Below are positions 28,401-43,400 of a stretch of DNA of 64,000 nucleotides, piece by piece. Origin of the DNA: Zeugodacus cucurbitae (Eukaryota; Arthropoda; Insecta; Diptera; Tephritidae). Each line of letters opens with the position of its first letter. The first letter of the stretch is position 1. Both the position numbers and the translations under genes were made by a program. A model generated the notes under the pieces. It worked only from the letters and a program-made list of their open reading frames with translations. It was not told the DNA's origin and made no database searches. The DNA is taken from positions 23,414,501-23,478,500 of the forward strand of contig NC_071668.1 in the NCBI RefSeq assembly GCF_028554725.1. Direction: 5' to 3'.

Positions 28401-31400
28401 ATGCGCTAAGGGCAGCCATATTCTCGACACTACGGGCAATTCTTTGTCTCACTAACACGGGAATATTTTCTACTATGCCTGTGGATTCAAATTACTCCAC
28501 TTGACGCTCAATTGTTGATCAGACAGGATGATTATGACGCCCATAAATTGGACGTAGCGCTCTTAAAGTTGAGGCCACTGACTCCGAATTTCGCAAGTAA
28601 ATTTTAATAATTTCGACTCGTTGTTGGCTCATACATCTTTTCATGATGAAATGGCAAACCTTACTGAAGAGAATGTCAAAGAGGAAAATATGGCGTCGTT
28701 TACGTTTCCCTATATCGGTGAACTTTTGTAGCGTCCTATCGAAAAATCCTTTATATATAACTCTCTACATAATTATTAAATGTGTTATTTCCTACAATGT
28801 TACAATTTAATTATTATGAAATGTATTTTCATTTATGTTCAAAGGATTGCCATTTGTTGCCAAACTCAAACCAAATAACAATTATAGTTAACTAATATGC
28901 TGCACCACATAATTCTTTAATTCGACTAATCTCAAAAATCATTACTAATTAAATGAAAATACTCGCTTTGGAAACTGTGCCTAAATCAGAGTGGTGTAGT
29001 ATATACTGAAAAAAATTGTTCATAATTCTCTTTATCTAGTCTAATACATTCGTTTTATATATGTGTAATTATGTTTTTCAGTTTTCTCCATTAATTGAAA
29101 AAATGCCATAAACTCGTATGAAATTATCATTATTCTCGGTGTTCACATACAATTCTACTACATTAATTGTCTTATCTGTGTCTTCCATACGTTCAGTATA
29201 AGTACATATTTGCTGTGTTTTAACTACATATATGCATTTACCGCAGTTGTTTAGCCCTGTATTATATATAGTAATTCTCATTACTTGAATTGCCATTAAA
29301 TTAAATTTTAAGCGCTAATAAATTAATTCAAACTCAATCGCTTTACATACCTAATACATATGTACATATATAATACATAACTTATCAGTTCTGATCTCGC
29401 TAAATTCAAATTAGTCCATCATTAACTGAAACAATAAACTTCTTTATTCAACGTATACAAATTCATCGTGTAGCTATCGCGCCTACTCTCACACAGAAAA
29501 TAACACAAAAAGGTAATATGATGAAATGAGCGTAAAATAGTTAATAAATAAATAATAAAAAACAAACAACAAATGAGTATTGGAGGATATCATAAATATG
29601 ACAGGCGAACAGGGAATATACGAGGCTACTACTCACAGTGTTCTTTAATTAATTAATTTTTGCGACTTGTAATGAGTTTAACAAAAATTCCAAATTCTTT
29701 TTCAAAATACCAAAAAAGAATTATATACTTAATTTAATTTAATTAACGATTTTCTAAATTCTGCTAAATTAAGCGCATTATATTTGTAAATTCTGGTGTA
29801 CTATTTGGATTGGTAGTGCTTTTTACTTTATTTACACGCATTTTCGTACTTTAAGTAGTACTCAATTGGCTTTGAACTCTTTTTCGATTGTTTTGAGCAA
29901 ACTTGGTTTATATTTGTAATAAGTTTTTTTTTATCGAAAACAAGCTTTGTTTTTAGTTTTTGTTTAATTTTTTTTTTTCTTTTGCAAAATTATTATTTTT
30001 TCTAATTTATTTCTGTACCAAAAAGTATACACACAAACACACTCACCAACACGCATTATTTATAATTACAAACAAAATTTATGTTATATAACCATGTAGC
30101 GAGCTCCCCATTCGCCCGCCCGCAACGCCCGATCAAGTGCCAGCATCATGGTGGAATCCCGCGTGCTGTGACAAGAGTCTTTTGGTCGGCACATACAAGC
30201 ATGGCTGTGAGATGTATCGTCAAATACGCGCCGATCCGAATTTGTGTTTCGTGAGTCATGTTGGTGCCGGTGATGATACGGCCGTAACGAATTTGCCGAC
30301 GTAAGTGCCAAATTAACGATATACATACATACATATAAATACTAACCACAGTTTGTACGAGCATTATATGAAATCGTGCATTAACTAGTACTAACCATAA
30401 AATATATATAATATAATATGTAGTTATATAAATATTGTACTAACCTCGAAGATAAATGTAAACATATTAATTTGAAAATCTAATCACCAAAATACACATA
30501 AATATGCATGAGGTTTCTGCAAATAGTGGCATACAATTAAATCAAAACCTAACTTAGAAGTTACTTCCATTATTGATCACTTGAATTCCGGACTTAGTTG
30601 TAGATGGATCGGTGAACCCTGAAATAGTTTTACAAACCTTTGACGGGGTTTCTGTGTTTTTTTATAGAATAATATCTGCGTTATATTAGCTTTTATGAAA
30701 ACATATTTTTAATAACCAAGATGTAGACTATGAAAAACAGTCCTTTCTGAAGCCAGGATCCCCCCTCAGATTAGGAGTCTACAAAGCGGCCTGAACCTAC
30801 TACAAATCTGCAGATATTATTCATTTCTACCCCCACTTCTCCACCTACTTTTCCCGTAATCTTCTGCTCATCCGTGAAGAAGCCTCTCAACGACTTCTTC
30901 CCACCCAAACGTTCCTTGAAGTAATAAGAGTTGAGAAGTTGTTGTCAGGGCTAGTCTCGGCGACATGGTGCTGATCCAATAACCTCGGGCTGATGTCGAA
31001 GTGTGCGATTGATTATTGAGTTCCCAGTCACGCACTCCTCTAAAAACCCGGATTCCCTAAGTTTGATAAGAGTTTTCGCGGCCATGCACCTGTCAGCTAT
31101 GTACACCGGTGATATATGCAATAAAGCGTTAAGTGCAAAGGTTGGTGTCGTCCCAAGTGCGGCACTCAGAACGAAGGAGAGCCGTTAGTGGAATGCTTAC
31201 TAGCCTTTTGGGTAGTGGAACTTTTTCAAGCGACCTCTACCACACGAGTATCCCATAGAACATTATAGGCTTGACTATATTTTCATATAGCCAGAGAACC
31301 ACTTTTGGTGAGAGATCTCATCTTTTTCCGATGGCTCCTCTGCAGTATAAGGCAATCGAGGCCTTCTTAGCTCGCTCTTATATGTGGGGTTTCCATCAGA

Positions 31401-34400
31401 GATTTTTGTCCAGGATGAAACCCAGGCACTTAACTCTGTCCGCTGGACGAATAACATAACCGGAACGGACCCGGATTTTTATCTGGTCAAGGCCTGTCAA
31501 TTCAGCAGCCTCATATTTGAGGAATATTGTATGTCGCTACAATAACAACAACAAAAACAGTGAATTTCTTTTTCGAAATTGGAATCTTCGAATCTATGTT
31601 GCTTCATTTTTACGCCATAAATCCCCAATTATCATAGATCGACTATAGAATGTTCCCTTTTTCAACTCATAACTATCATTCATTAGCTAAGCATTCAGAT
31701 CGTTAAATACAATTTTTTGAACTTCGAATTCGATGTCAACTCTTTTTCTACCCAAACTCTTGATGTGGTTCCAACTGTTAAGCATGCCTTAAATGTTCAA
31801 ATATACTTTATTCTTAAGAATATATTTTAATAATTCATATTTTTCATAATCTTACGAAGTTATTATTTTCCAACAACAAAACTAATTTGTGTCGCCATTT
31901 ACTTCTAACAAAACAGAAATGAAGACGATGCCAACTCGAAACATGAAGATGCCGAAGAGATTGACGACGATGGCACCGCGACCAAAGACTCTGATTCCAC
32001 CAAGCTAACGACCGGTGACAATAAAGATTCACTCGATCCCGAGCGTCCCAGTTCATCGGGTAAGAGCAAAAAACGGGCGAAAAGCGAAGCCGCTGACGCT
32101 GGTAGTGTTGTTGGTGTCGTCGCTGCGAACACTGTGGCTACTGTCGACGGCACCGCCGACGTACCAAACGATAATAAGGAACAGGCAAACGAAAATGAAA
32201 GTGCACAAGTTAAAGAAACTGATGACAATCAGACAAATAACGAAAATATTCCAAATTCCGAGCAGAAAAATGCAAAATCAGAAGCAAACGAAGCGATTAT
32301 CGATGTCGATGCCGCCGTTGAGCATGTTGAAAATGAAGCGACAACAATGGCAACCGATGCGGTTTCGTCATCCACCACAACTGATACAGAAGCGCCAGTT
32401 GCGATGGACACGGACGATGCGAACGGCAGCGATGTCAAATCGGAGACCGATACCGATGCCACAATGACAACCACGGTTGCCACTGTTGGTGGAGATTCAA
32501 CTTCAACCGATACAACGGCGCCCTCAACATCAGCATCGGCATCACCCACAGACAACGGCGCGACAACTCAAGCCGCCGACACGGCTAAGCTTGATAATGT
32601 TTGTGAAATGAAGTCAGACACTGACACTGAAACGACGCCGGTCGGTGCTGTCGATAGTGCAACAGCCGCCAACACAAATACTACCGCCATTGAATCCACC
32701 ACTGCAACCAGCAGTAGCGCTACAGCTAATGCTTCCATTACCATACCCACACCCACTACTACTACTACATCTACATCTACTACTAATACTAATGAACAAA
32801 CGCAAAATGACACTCTTAATTCGACCACCGTAGGCTTAGATGAGGAGGAAAGTGTTGCAAGTAGTTATCCGCCGACGACTATGGCTGTTGAAGATGCCAC
32901 CATGTGGCCATCTATGCAGGATTTGAATACGCGTTTGAGGCGTGTCATAACAGCCTATCAGCGTAATTATAAGAAAGAAGAATTAAAACAACAACAAAAA
33001 GCTAAGGTAAGTGCCACCATTATCCATAACATTTCCCATACTTCCATTGTATTGTATACTCTATGTGACCTCATATCACTCGCTCGACTGTGGCGAGTTG
33101 TCAAACTCATGTGTTTTATAACGAAAAAGAGTACTAAAAAGAATCTCAAGAATTGTGTTTCTAGAAATAAGATGTAAAAAGCAGATTCTAACGAAAGTTG
33201 CACACCTTTACAAAAAATTATATTTTATATATTGTTCACTTTTGGGTATGTCTATCCTTATACAACTGTAGCTTAACTATTGTGTCGATAATTTTTGTCT
33301 AAATTGGGTAGTACTCTTTTGGATTTGGCTGTAAATGTTTTTAGTTAGTGAATAAATTTATTTTTGAACAGTGTATTTGAGTAAAGTTTGGTGCCACGCA
33401 ATTCTGTTTGGTCATTAACAAGAAGAGGAAAAATTTTGTTTTGAATTTCTAAAAAAATTAACATTTTCATTGTTATTAAAAGCTAACATTTTTCAAATTT
33501 AAACAATTTTATGAAGTGAAAAATTTGATTTTAATATTATTCGGGAAACAAATTATGAACCTAAAAATAATGATTAATATATTTAATTCAAATAAAAAAA
33601 TTAACAAAATATGTATTTATATTAAAAAATATTAAAAAAAAAATAAATCGAAAAAAAATAGAAACAAATTATCATAATAAAAAAAATTAACAAAATATGT
33701 ATTTAAAAAAAAGATTTAAAATAATTTATATCGAAAAAAAAATTATAAAAAAATTCAATAACCTCAAATTATATTCCAAACATTTTTGCTGTTAGAAAAC
33801 ATTTTTTTAATTAAAATTAAATTTTGTTCAAATGTATATCAACAAATTGCGTGGAACTGCCAAACGTCTGTAGATTATTTATAATTATTTCAGTATTTAT
33901 TTGATTTTTTTAGTTTTTATATACTCAAGCGAGTATTTTAGTGTTTATAAAAGTATTTTTGAAATATAAAAAATATTTCAAACAAAAAAGGGAGACCTTT
34001 CATCGAAAACTTAGTAAAGTTATACTGTGTGAGGTTATACACCACATTTTTCAAAAAAATTGGCAAAAAAATTTATGCAAAAATATAGAAATGTGCCCCT
34101 CCAGAAAACCAAAAAAAAAAAAACAAATGAAAATATCAACCATCAACATCGCATTTAAATGTCTCTCCACAAACTCGCATCATTAAAGTGAAATTAAAAT
34201 ATGTTGAAATTTCGTTGTCCAAATTGCCAACTCCTTTCTTCCTTTCTTTATATCGCATATGTGAATATATAGCTGCAAGCGTTGGTCTCGTCCACACCGC
34301 CATTATCGGTGCCCACAACGCCAACTCTACAATCCATGCAAATGCAGATGCAAAATGCTGCTGCCACTGCTGCTGGCGGCGTCGGCAGCGGAGCCGGCGC

Positions 34401-37400
34401 CGGAACATCAACCACCCAACTACAACAAACGAGCACAATCGAAGCGGGCAATCGTAGCCTACAAGCGCTCATACAACAGAATACAACGAATGTCCCTGGT
34501 GGCAGCGGCAGTGCTGGTGTTGGCGGTGGCCGGCAAACACCACAACAGTTATCAACAGGTGCCAGCACTTCAGCCGCTGCAGCGGCCGCAGCCGCAGCTG
34601 CAAATGCCGGCAACTCGAATGTAGTTAATGTACCGAATATTGTTGGTCAAGGCATGACAACAAGTGTTGGTGGTGGTGGTGGTCAGCATTTGGCACAATC
34701 GCTGCAACACGCACAACATAACAACACAACGCAGGCTCAACAACAACAGCAACAGTCGCAACAGCATCAGCAACAACAGAATATTGCTGCTCATCAACAT
34801 CAACAGCAACAACAACAACAGCAGCAGCAGGCAGCAGCTACAGCAGCCACGGTTGCAGCACAGATGCCAACGGCCGCCGATATTGGATTTATGTTGAGCT
34901 TCTTAAATACGACCGATGTCAGTCAGTTGGCTAATTTGGATCTGAATAAACTGGCCATGTATTTGGTTAGTATGAACAATGTAATGATCGCCAATTTTTC
35001 TCAATATTTTTTATTAAATATTAAGACATACAACAACAAAATACCATCTTACCACTTACAATGCCCTAAAAACAAATTCACCATTACTACTCACCCCCAC
35101 ATTCGCTTAACCACAATATATATGTATCTATTATATATATTTACTATACATATAAGCCTGAATCGTTTTCGTGGTACTAAGGTTATGCAACTAAAACTAA
35201 TTGCTTGTATTATATTATTTTAAACATAAGAGTCTATACATATGTATGTGTCTATATATATATAGTTTTTAATGCCATTTAATTTCCCCTTCGCGCCTCA
35301 AAATGATATTGTTGTGTTAAATAGTTGATATTCATTGTTCAAAAAAAGGCGTCAAACAAAGGGTGTATCTGTACTTACACCTAGATAAAATCGACGAAGT
35401 TCGGAATATATTTTGTTACCCACACTCGAAAACTTTTAACCTTTTTCGAGAGTCACGCATGATTTTCTATCTAAATTTTGTTTATTTGTTTTCGTTTATA
35501 TTTATTTAGTCCTTATTAAAAGTAAAAACAAAACATTTCAGCCAATAATATATCATAAATTGTATTTAATCCATACATATTTCTTTTATAATTATGCATG
35601 CTATTTGTTTTTCTTGTAATTTTATTAGTTTAATATATTTTTTAATACATTTAATTATTTTAATATTTTATACCCAATTTACTAACAAATATTTTGAACC
35701 AAACAACATAATTTAAAGAGTTGAATTTTGTGCCTGTTAAAAGTCTGACAGCTGTCAGTTGTGACGTTTGAAAACATATTTAAATATTAATGTTGATTTC
35801 GTAAAAACTATTGAAGCCAAGCCTTGTTGTATCATATTTTCATATATTTAACTTGGATCGAAGTAATTTAATCATCCATAAATAACACTGTACGGCAAAA
35901 TCGTACAGTTTTCTGGGTATGGAACCAAATTAATTTTTTTCCAGCAGCTTGAGTCATAAGTGAAAAAATTATATTCTCCGATTTTCGAAATTAGACTCCA
36001 AAATCGAAATATTTGGACTTTTTAAAAATATTATTATTAATTACAGCATATAGCCACAAGATATAATTTACATTCTCCATTTAATTGAATTGTGTATAAA
36101 ACATTTCGGTCAAGCTTTTAAGACAGATGCTAGAAGGGTCAAAGTTTGATCTTCGAAAAAAATTATAGATATAAAAATACTGGACCCCTTCGAACATATG
36201 TCATATAAGTTTTATGAAAAAGTTTTTTATACCATTGAATCAAGAGGAACATTCGGTTTGCATCCATATTTTGGAATTTTTAGTATCCTTATACTGCAAT
36301 TAATAATAATTTTTGTTTCAAGTCGAACTTCGAATGCAATTATTTCGATTTTGGAGACTAACTTCGAAATTGGTCGATTTTCCTGTTTTACCAATGACTC
36401 AAATTGTCGGAAAAAAGAGAGTATAAAGTGATTTTCTCTTTGTTTGAATCCATCTTGGTACTCTAGGTACGAGTACGGTACGAGTACAAGTTTTTCGAAA
36501 AGATGAATATTGAAATATCTATTTTCGCGATTTGGATAATATTATATTTCGCAAAATCGATAATAATTGTGTATGTGTGTATAATGTTATATTTTTGATC
36601 GTTTAACGATGTTATATTGTTGATAAATCTGTCGTAACCCTGTAATTACTCAAAGTTCACTCAATAAGTGAACTTTTGTCTTCACATTTCTTTTGGTAAA
36701 TAGTTTCAGATGCAGCACTTCAATGAAACAAAAACAGAATTTTAATTCTGATTTTTTTTTTTTTTTGAAACATGTCTCAATATCGTATGGATGTTATTTC
36801 ATGAAAAAAACAGTAGAAATTCGGGAACTTTTGCAGAATGATTATCAATATATTAGAAACAATATTGCTACTTAGTTATATGAACCGAAAGAGATTAGTT
36901 CCTCTAAAAATATCCGAAGAACATTCGATTTATTGCATTCGAATTACTTTAATGTAGTATCTTCCTAACGCTAATGGCGAGATATAATGAAAAATGAGTT
37001 GTCAAACTTTTAAATGTCAGTTGTCAACAAGATTTTCAAAATTTTAACAGAGAAGTTGAAGGTCTCCGCCTGACTTTTCGGTTCATCTTCCTAACATATT
37101 CCATTTGAAGTGAATTTGAGGGTGAATCTTAACTTTATTCAGTTGACGTTCAAGGTTCGAATTCGAATTTCGATCTTAACTTATTTCAGTTAACGTTTGA
37201 GCTTCGAATTCGAATTTTGTCATCCGTTCTTAAATATTTTCCAAAAACTTGCAGTTTTATCGAATATTTTTATTTTTATTTACAATAAATTTCATCATCT
37301 CTAAATACCATACGTCACTCCATAAAAAAAATTGAAATTGTCTTAAAGCAATTATACAAATACACTAAGTATCTGAGTAATTTTGCGCTCTATTTTATGT

Positions 37401-40400
37401 ATTTTTATGTACCATACATATGTATATACATATGAACGTCGCATATCTGCTGTATATTTTTATATAGTTAAATGTGTATGCATATCCGTATATTAAAAAG
37501 AAAGGTACACATTTTAATTTCGTTATTTATAATTATTCATTTCACGAGTTTCCTATATACGAACCCACACACATATATGTATGTGGGTTTGTGTGTTTGT
37601 ATGTATGTATGTGTCACTGTGTACGAATATGTGTAGTTCCATTTCAATACGTTTAGCGTGTACTTTCGAATGGGAAAGCATCATTTGAATTAATATGAGA
37701 TTACACAATTTTATGGGAGATGACGATGATGTGCTCTGTGTGTGTAACGTCTCCAGAGCATTTAATTATCTCATTTGTACAAATAACAACAACAACAATA
37801 ACGAAAAAAAGAAAGAAATGTACATGACTACAGTTTAACCGGCTTTGAGTAATTTTTTTGCCTTTAAAAACCGGTTTTTATAGTTTCTTCACTTCAATAA
37901 TGTCTTTTATTAGTACAATCGTTCAAATAACGTATACTATTTATGTGTGTGTGTGTGTGTGTGTAGAGATATATACAACAAATAAATGTACTAATTGTCA
38001 CCAATAAACGGCAAAAATTAAAGTCATTTAAATTCTAATAATTTTCGCTAGCAGAAAAGTGTACAACAACAAGAACCACACACGCATAGCTAAACTTAAA
38101 ATAGAAATGCTATAAGCTAATTAAAATGAATTTTTTTGTGATACATATTGCGTTTTGCAAAATCATTTGCATACCAAAAATATTAGAAAAAATTAATCAA
38201 AAAATTGGAAAAAGTAGAAAAAAAAATTGGAAAAAGTCGAAAAAAAATTAATTTGGAAAGTTTGATTAAAATTTGTGTGGAAATATGCAGAAATCCAAAT
38301 TTCGTGTTCACGCTCAAATAACGCCTCCACCAGGTTGCCTACAGTGCGTATTATGTAAGCTATGTTGATTTTCATTGATTGGCACAACATTACTACGTGC
38401 GACCACTCTCTTTTCGGAACACAAAGTAAAATTTGTAAAGTGGCGAGGTTCACGGACTCGTTTCCCACACAAAATCAACCCCTAATTCAATGCTTGCTAA
38501 TAATTATAAAAGAGATTTCACAACGGCATAGTATACGTGCATACATATGTATATGAAATCGAACATTGGAAAACAAAGCCAACGAAAAAATGAAATTAAA
38601 AAAATAAGAAATATATCAACGACTCGTATGACGACGCTTCGCAGCCACAGCCACAGCACGTACATATGAGGGCGGTAGAAGGAGTAGACGCGCTGTGTAT
38701 GAGTACTCTCAATTTAGAGAATTTATTGCTTACGACGGCAAGTGGCACTTTCTATCTAACTGCTAACACCCGCCTCGTACTCTACATACATACATATAAC
38801 TAGTATCGTATAATATTTACTCGACATACTTGTACATATAGACGCGTGTGTATACATTTAGACGATTTTCTTAATATTACTTATTGTTTCGATTGTCGTT
38901 GTTGTTGTTGTTGTTGCGGGTTACACCTTTTCTCCGAGTCATTTAGACAATCAGACATTTGGGCAATAAAACAGTGTATAATAGTCAATAAGCAAGCCAG
39001 CACAAGCCAGCCAACAGGCGAGTAAGTAAGCAACAACAAGAAGAACAGCAATCGCGGTGGCGGTGGCGTTGACGGTGTCGTGGTAAATACAATGCAAACA
39101 TCGCCGCAGCTCATTGGCAACCGGCCATTTTAAACAGCACCATCGCTCGCCTGAACATTCGAATAGCAAAGCGGCGGCGACAAAAGTCGAAAACGCAGCA
39201 GAGCGCGCATTGATGATGCGCTTTACCCCGAGTGTGGTGTGTGTGGTGCTGTGCGCTTTGCCGTTTTGCTTTGTTCCTTGGACGTTTGTCGATTGTTGGG
39301 TGTCAATTATGTAGTGATTGGTTGGATAGTGTGGCTAAACACCTACTGTACTTCGGATATGATGACGAAACCAACCACGAAACACTGATTAGAGCAATCG
39401 AGTGTTTAGCTGGGTACGATGTTAGTAGGTTGGGGGGTGCTGTGCTAAGCGGCTCACAAGTAGCTGTATGTGCTGTTGTTATTTTCTGCTGCTCAAAAGT
39501 TGTCCCAAAAATTGAAATTTCTTATACCGTTTTGTGCCCTCCTTGTTGACGTTGACAATCCGATATAGATTGTTTCATGCATATGATTGATTAGCTTTAC
39601 ATACACAGATACATATTGTTTGTGTGTTTCTTGATCCACTTCTTCAAAAGATAAAATGCTAATTGCAGTAATTTTGTATCGGAATCGACATCATCACCAC
39701 AAGTCACTGACCAAATATGCATTATTCTCATGTCTTTTCCGATATTCGTCGATTCTATGGCTGTTTGCAGCTGCTCTTCGGTTGATTGTCTTCGGCTTAC
39801 AGTGGACTGACGCTAAAGTGAACATCATTGAATTCGTACATTACTTATACAGAATCTCAAATATGCATATCGTCCGTATTTGTGTTAGCAGTGCTTACTA
39901 CTATCATCATAGAATCCGAATTGTAAGGCCTCCAAAAGTTTTCAACTTAGAATCATTTCTAAGTAAACCTGTGGAATTTTTCATAAAGCTACAACAGCAA
40001 TAACTTCGATCCCTGTTCCCCGGACTGAAACCTTCGAATTTTTAGATGAAAAAGTTCTTATAAAACTTATCAGTTGTCTGCAATCGACTTTAAAATATTT
40101 AAAAACCTTATATTTTCGAAAAAACATTAAGTCCACACCACAAGTCGGAAGACGAACTGGGTCTAATTGTAAGGCTAGACTTTTTTTATTACAGTAAGTC
40201 TGAAAAACTTCCATGAATCACTTCCCTCCTTACACCTTATCGATTTCATATAATTTTATGTACAATATATCGCGGTAACACTGTACTTATATGCATATTC
40301 TTTCTTAATGTCTTATGCTTGTTTTTTTTTTTATTATTTGACAAGTATAGGTACTTACATTCCAACTATTTATTTGTATCTACAGTATGTGTTCGCTTTA

Positions 40401-43400
40401 TTTGTGTCAATGTACATTTTGTTGTTGTTTGCATTCGCGTTTGTACTAGAATTCGTTTGGGTTGCTCAAGCGTTGAGCGGAAGATCATAAATCGAACATT
40501 TAATTATTTCTAGTGTTGTGTGGTATCTACCATACGAATACAGGCATATCTTCATATGCGTATGTGTGTATTGGACTGTAAAAAATGTATATATTATCGT
40601 GCATATACCGTAGGCACTTATTTATATTAGATTGAACATTTTTGTACACAATTTGTTTGTTTGCTAATTAAGAGCTTTACTCGGGTATTATCTATTCTTA
40701 TCTATACACTTCAAGTTAATGAGTGTAGTACGTGGACAAGTCAAGAGATAGCGTATTTTGTTAAATATTTTTTTATGAAAAGTATGAAGAATCTTATGTT
40801 TGATTTCTAAAGCGATTAGCTTATGTGGGATAAGCTGAAATTTAGTTTGGGTTGCTGGTTTAAACCCCACGTACAATTTTTAATCTATTTGAAGGTCAAT
40901 TGGGGGAATTAGTTTTCTTCGATTGGAAAGTTTTTCGAAGTAGGCAATATTTCATTGTATATTGGGAGTTATTAAGGTGGTTCTATGGCTTTTAAAAATG
41001 GAATTACGCTTTTCTTTTGCTACCATGATTGCATAAATATATGTAATAATAATTTTGTTTTACGATATTTTTGGTAAAAAAAACATTTATTTTAATAATG
41101 TCAACTTTTGTTTTCACAACAATACGTTGACACTAATGTAAATGAAAAACTGTTTTTGTTGTTTTTGTTTTTTATTTCTACTTCGAAAAAATAATTTAAA
41201 GTTCGAATAAATATATATTTTCGATTTCGAAAAATTAATTTCAAAATAATGTTTTTGAAGCGATGGAAATAATTCTTATAGTTTCACTTTGGAAAACTTC
41301 GAAAAAATTTTTGATTTCGAAAAATAAATTTAAATTTCGAAAAACTTGTTTTCACAAAAATAAGTTGACCCCAATGTAAATGAAACCCTGTTTTTTGTTG
41401 AATGTTATTTAAATAATTGTTATTAATTTCAATTTCGAAAAATTAATTTCCACTTCGAAACACTAAATTAATTTCAAAATAATGTTTTTTGAAAGCGATA
41501 TAAATAATTCTTATTAATTTCGAAAACTTCGAAAAAATTTTTGATTTCGAAAAATAAATTTAAATGAAACCCTGTTTTTTGTTGAATGTTATTTAAATAA
41601 TTGTTATTAATTTCAATTTCGAAAAAATAATTTCGACTTCGAAGAATAAAGTTCATTTTTTTCAACCTTGTCAACAAAACCTTTCTCGTTTTATTACGGC
41701 TTAGAATAATGTTTGTCAAAAGTGTCATTAAAAACTTCAACTAATTTCGATCTCGAATATGATTCGGAACAGTAATGTAGAACACGCCTGATTTTTTAAA
41801 TGTTGCACATAAGCAAACAAATGCAGGACACACGTTTTTATTCAATGACTTTTCCATGCATATGTAAGCACATTACTCCTCATAACTATTACTTATACCC
41901 TTATTTGGCATACGATATGTATGTATTAACGTAAATTTTAACTTCCTTTCCATTGCTTTGCTACTCCTTTGCGCTTGTATTTTGTGTGCTCTTCATACTT
42001 TCTCAGGGTCAACACTTGCCACACAATACAACAACAATAATACAGACGAGTATCACTTTGTAATAGCATGCCTTGACTGGCGGCGCTCTCATTGCGACTT
42101 GGCCACATTTATTGTGCACGAATAGGCATTATTGGTGGATATAATACACCACTCTACACTTGTCTACTGCTCGCTTTTACGTAAATATTGTACTTTGTAT
42201 CTCTGTTACTCCAATGCCATTTAGTTTGTTGGGCATTTGCTGCTGATGGCTGATGGCGGTGGCGGCATCTGCATCTCCACAGCATCAGCATCTGTGTATT
42301 GGCGTCGGCGACAAAATAATGCAGACAGCAGAAGAAAAGCAAAGCACCAACAACAAGAACAACAACAGTAATAATAATAATAATAATAATACAAAAACAA
42401 CATACAACCAATTGTAAGCATAGCTAGAGCGTAGCTATAGACCATCAGCCATCATCATCAACGCTCAATTCTGCAGTTGAAGCAGCAGCCTTAACAGCAG
42501 CAGCTAGCTAGCAGCTATCCCTTTGTATCAACGAGGGCAATTTTAAAATGTATTTTCGCTTGTATTCTCCATTTTCGTAGCTCATTTTTTATTCGTTTGT
42601 CTGTTTGTCTGTTTGTTTGCCCGTTTGCTTTTTGTTTGTTTGTTACTGCTGCTGCTGCTACTACTCTGGCTACTCCGGCTGCATTATCCTATAGGTCGAT
42701 TACAGTCTACACTCACTGTTCCATGCCGTTCAACGTTCTGGCCTGGTCTGGTCTGGTCTGCACTGTTCTACTCTGTTCTGTTTCAATTCTTCTGCAGGCT
42801 TCAATGCGTATTACTGGCTGCTACTCTCATCGCATTTACTTGAATTCGATGATATGTGGTATTATTTACGTGAACGTAACTGAATGGTGTGTGCCCTGTG
42901 CTATGTGCTGTGTGGTGAGGTGTGTTCTCGCTTCATGTATGGTGTGTAGTGTATCTGTGTATGCGACGAAGAAGGTGAAGTTAAATGTTGATTTACATGT
43001 TTCGACCGTTTAATTTCGTTCGCTTTTCGCTGTCTTTGCGCTGCCTCTGCCTGTCGTCTTCACCGTCATCGTCATCGTCATCAGCATTTTGTTTGCTTTT
43101 GCTTGCATTGCTTCGGTACTTTCTTTGTATGGGCGAATATCTGAATATCTGTATGTGCAACTATGTACATATGTGTACATACATTATTATGGGTATTAAT
43201 TTTCATTTATACTCGTCGTCCGCCACTCATCGTAAACTACCTGACAGACAGACAGTCCAACTACACGCTCACACACATGCACTCACGTGTGAATATTATT
43301 CTACCTGCTTTTGGTTTGTCATTCAAACGCTATGCGATCGATGCATACGCAAAGTAAATGAGTTTATTAATAAGCGCAAAAATTCAACTCAACTAATTTA

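Noticed and set aside
33007..33177. Extension of exon J past its donor as an alternative C-terminus
   Set aside because: The sequence after GTAAGT is not conserved-looking, and phase-0 splicing to 34273 or 57511 is well supported.
42597..43013. Cys/Val/Leu-rich open frame in the large intron
   Set aside because: Derived from GTTT/CTG/GTGT microsatellite-like DNA; no domain, no splice partners.
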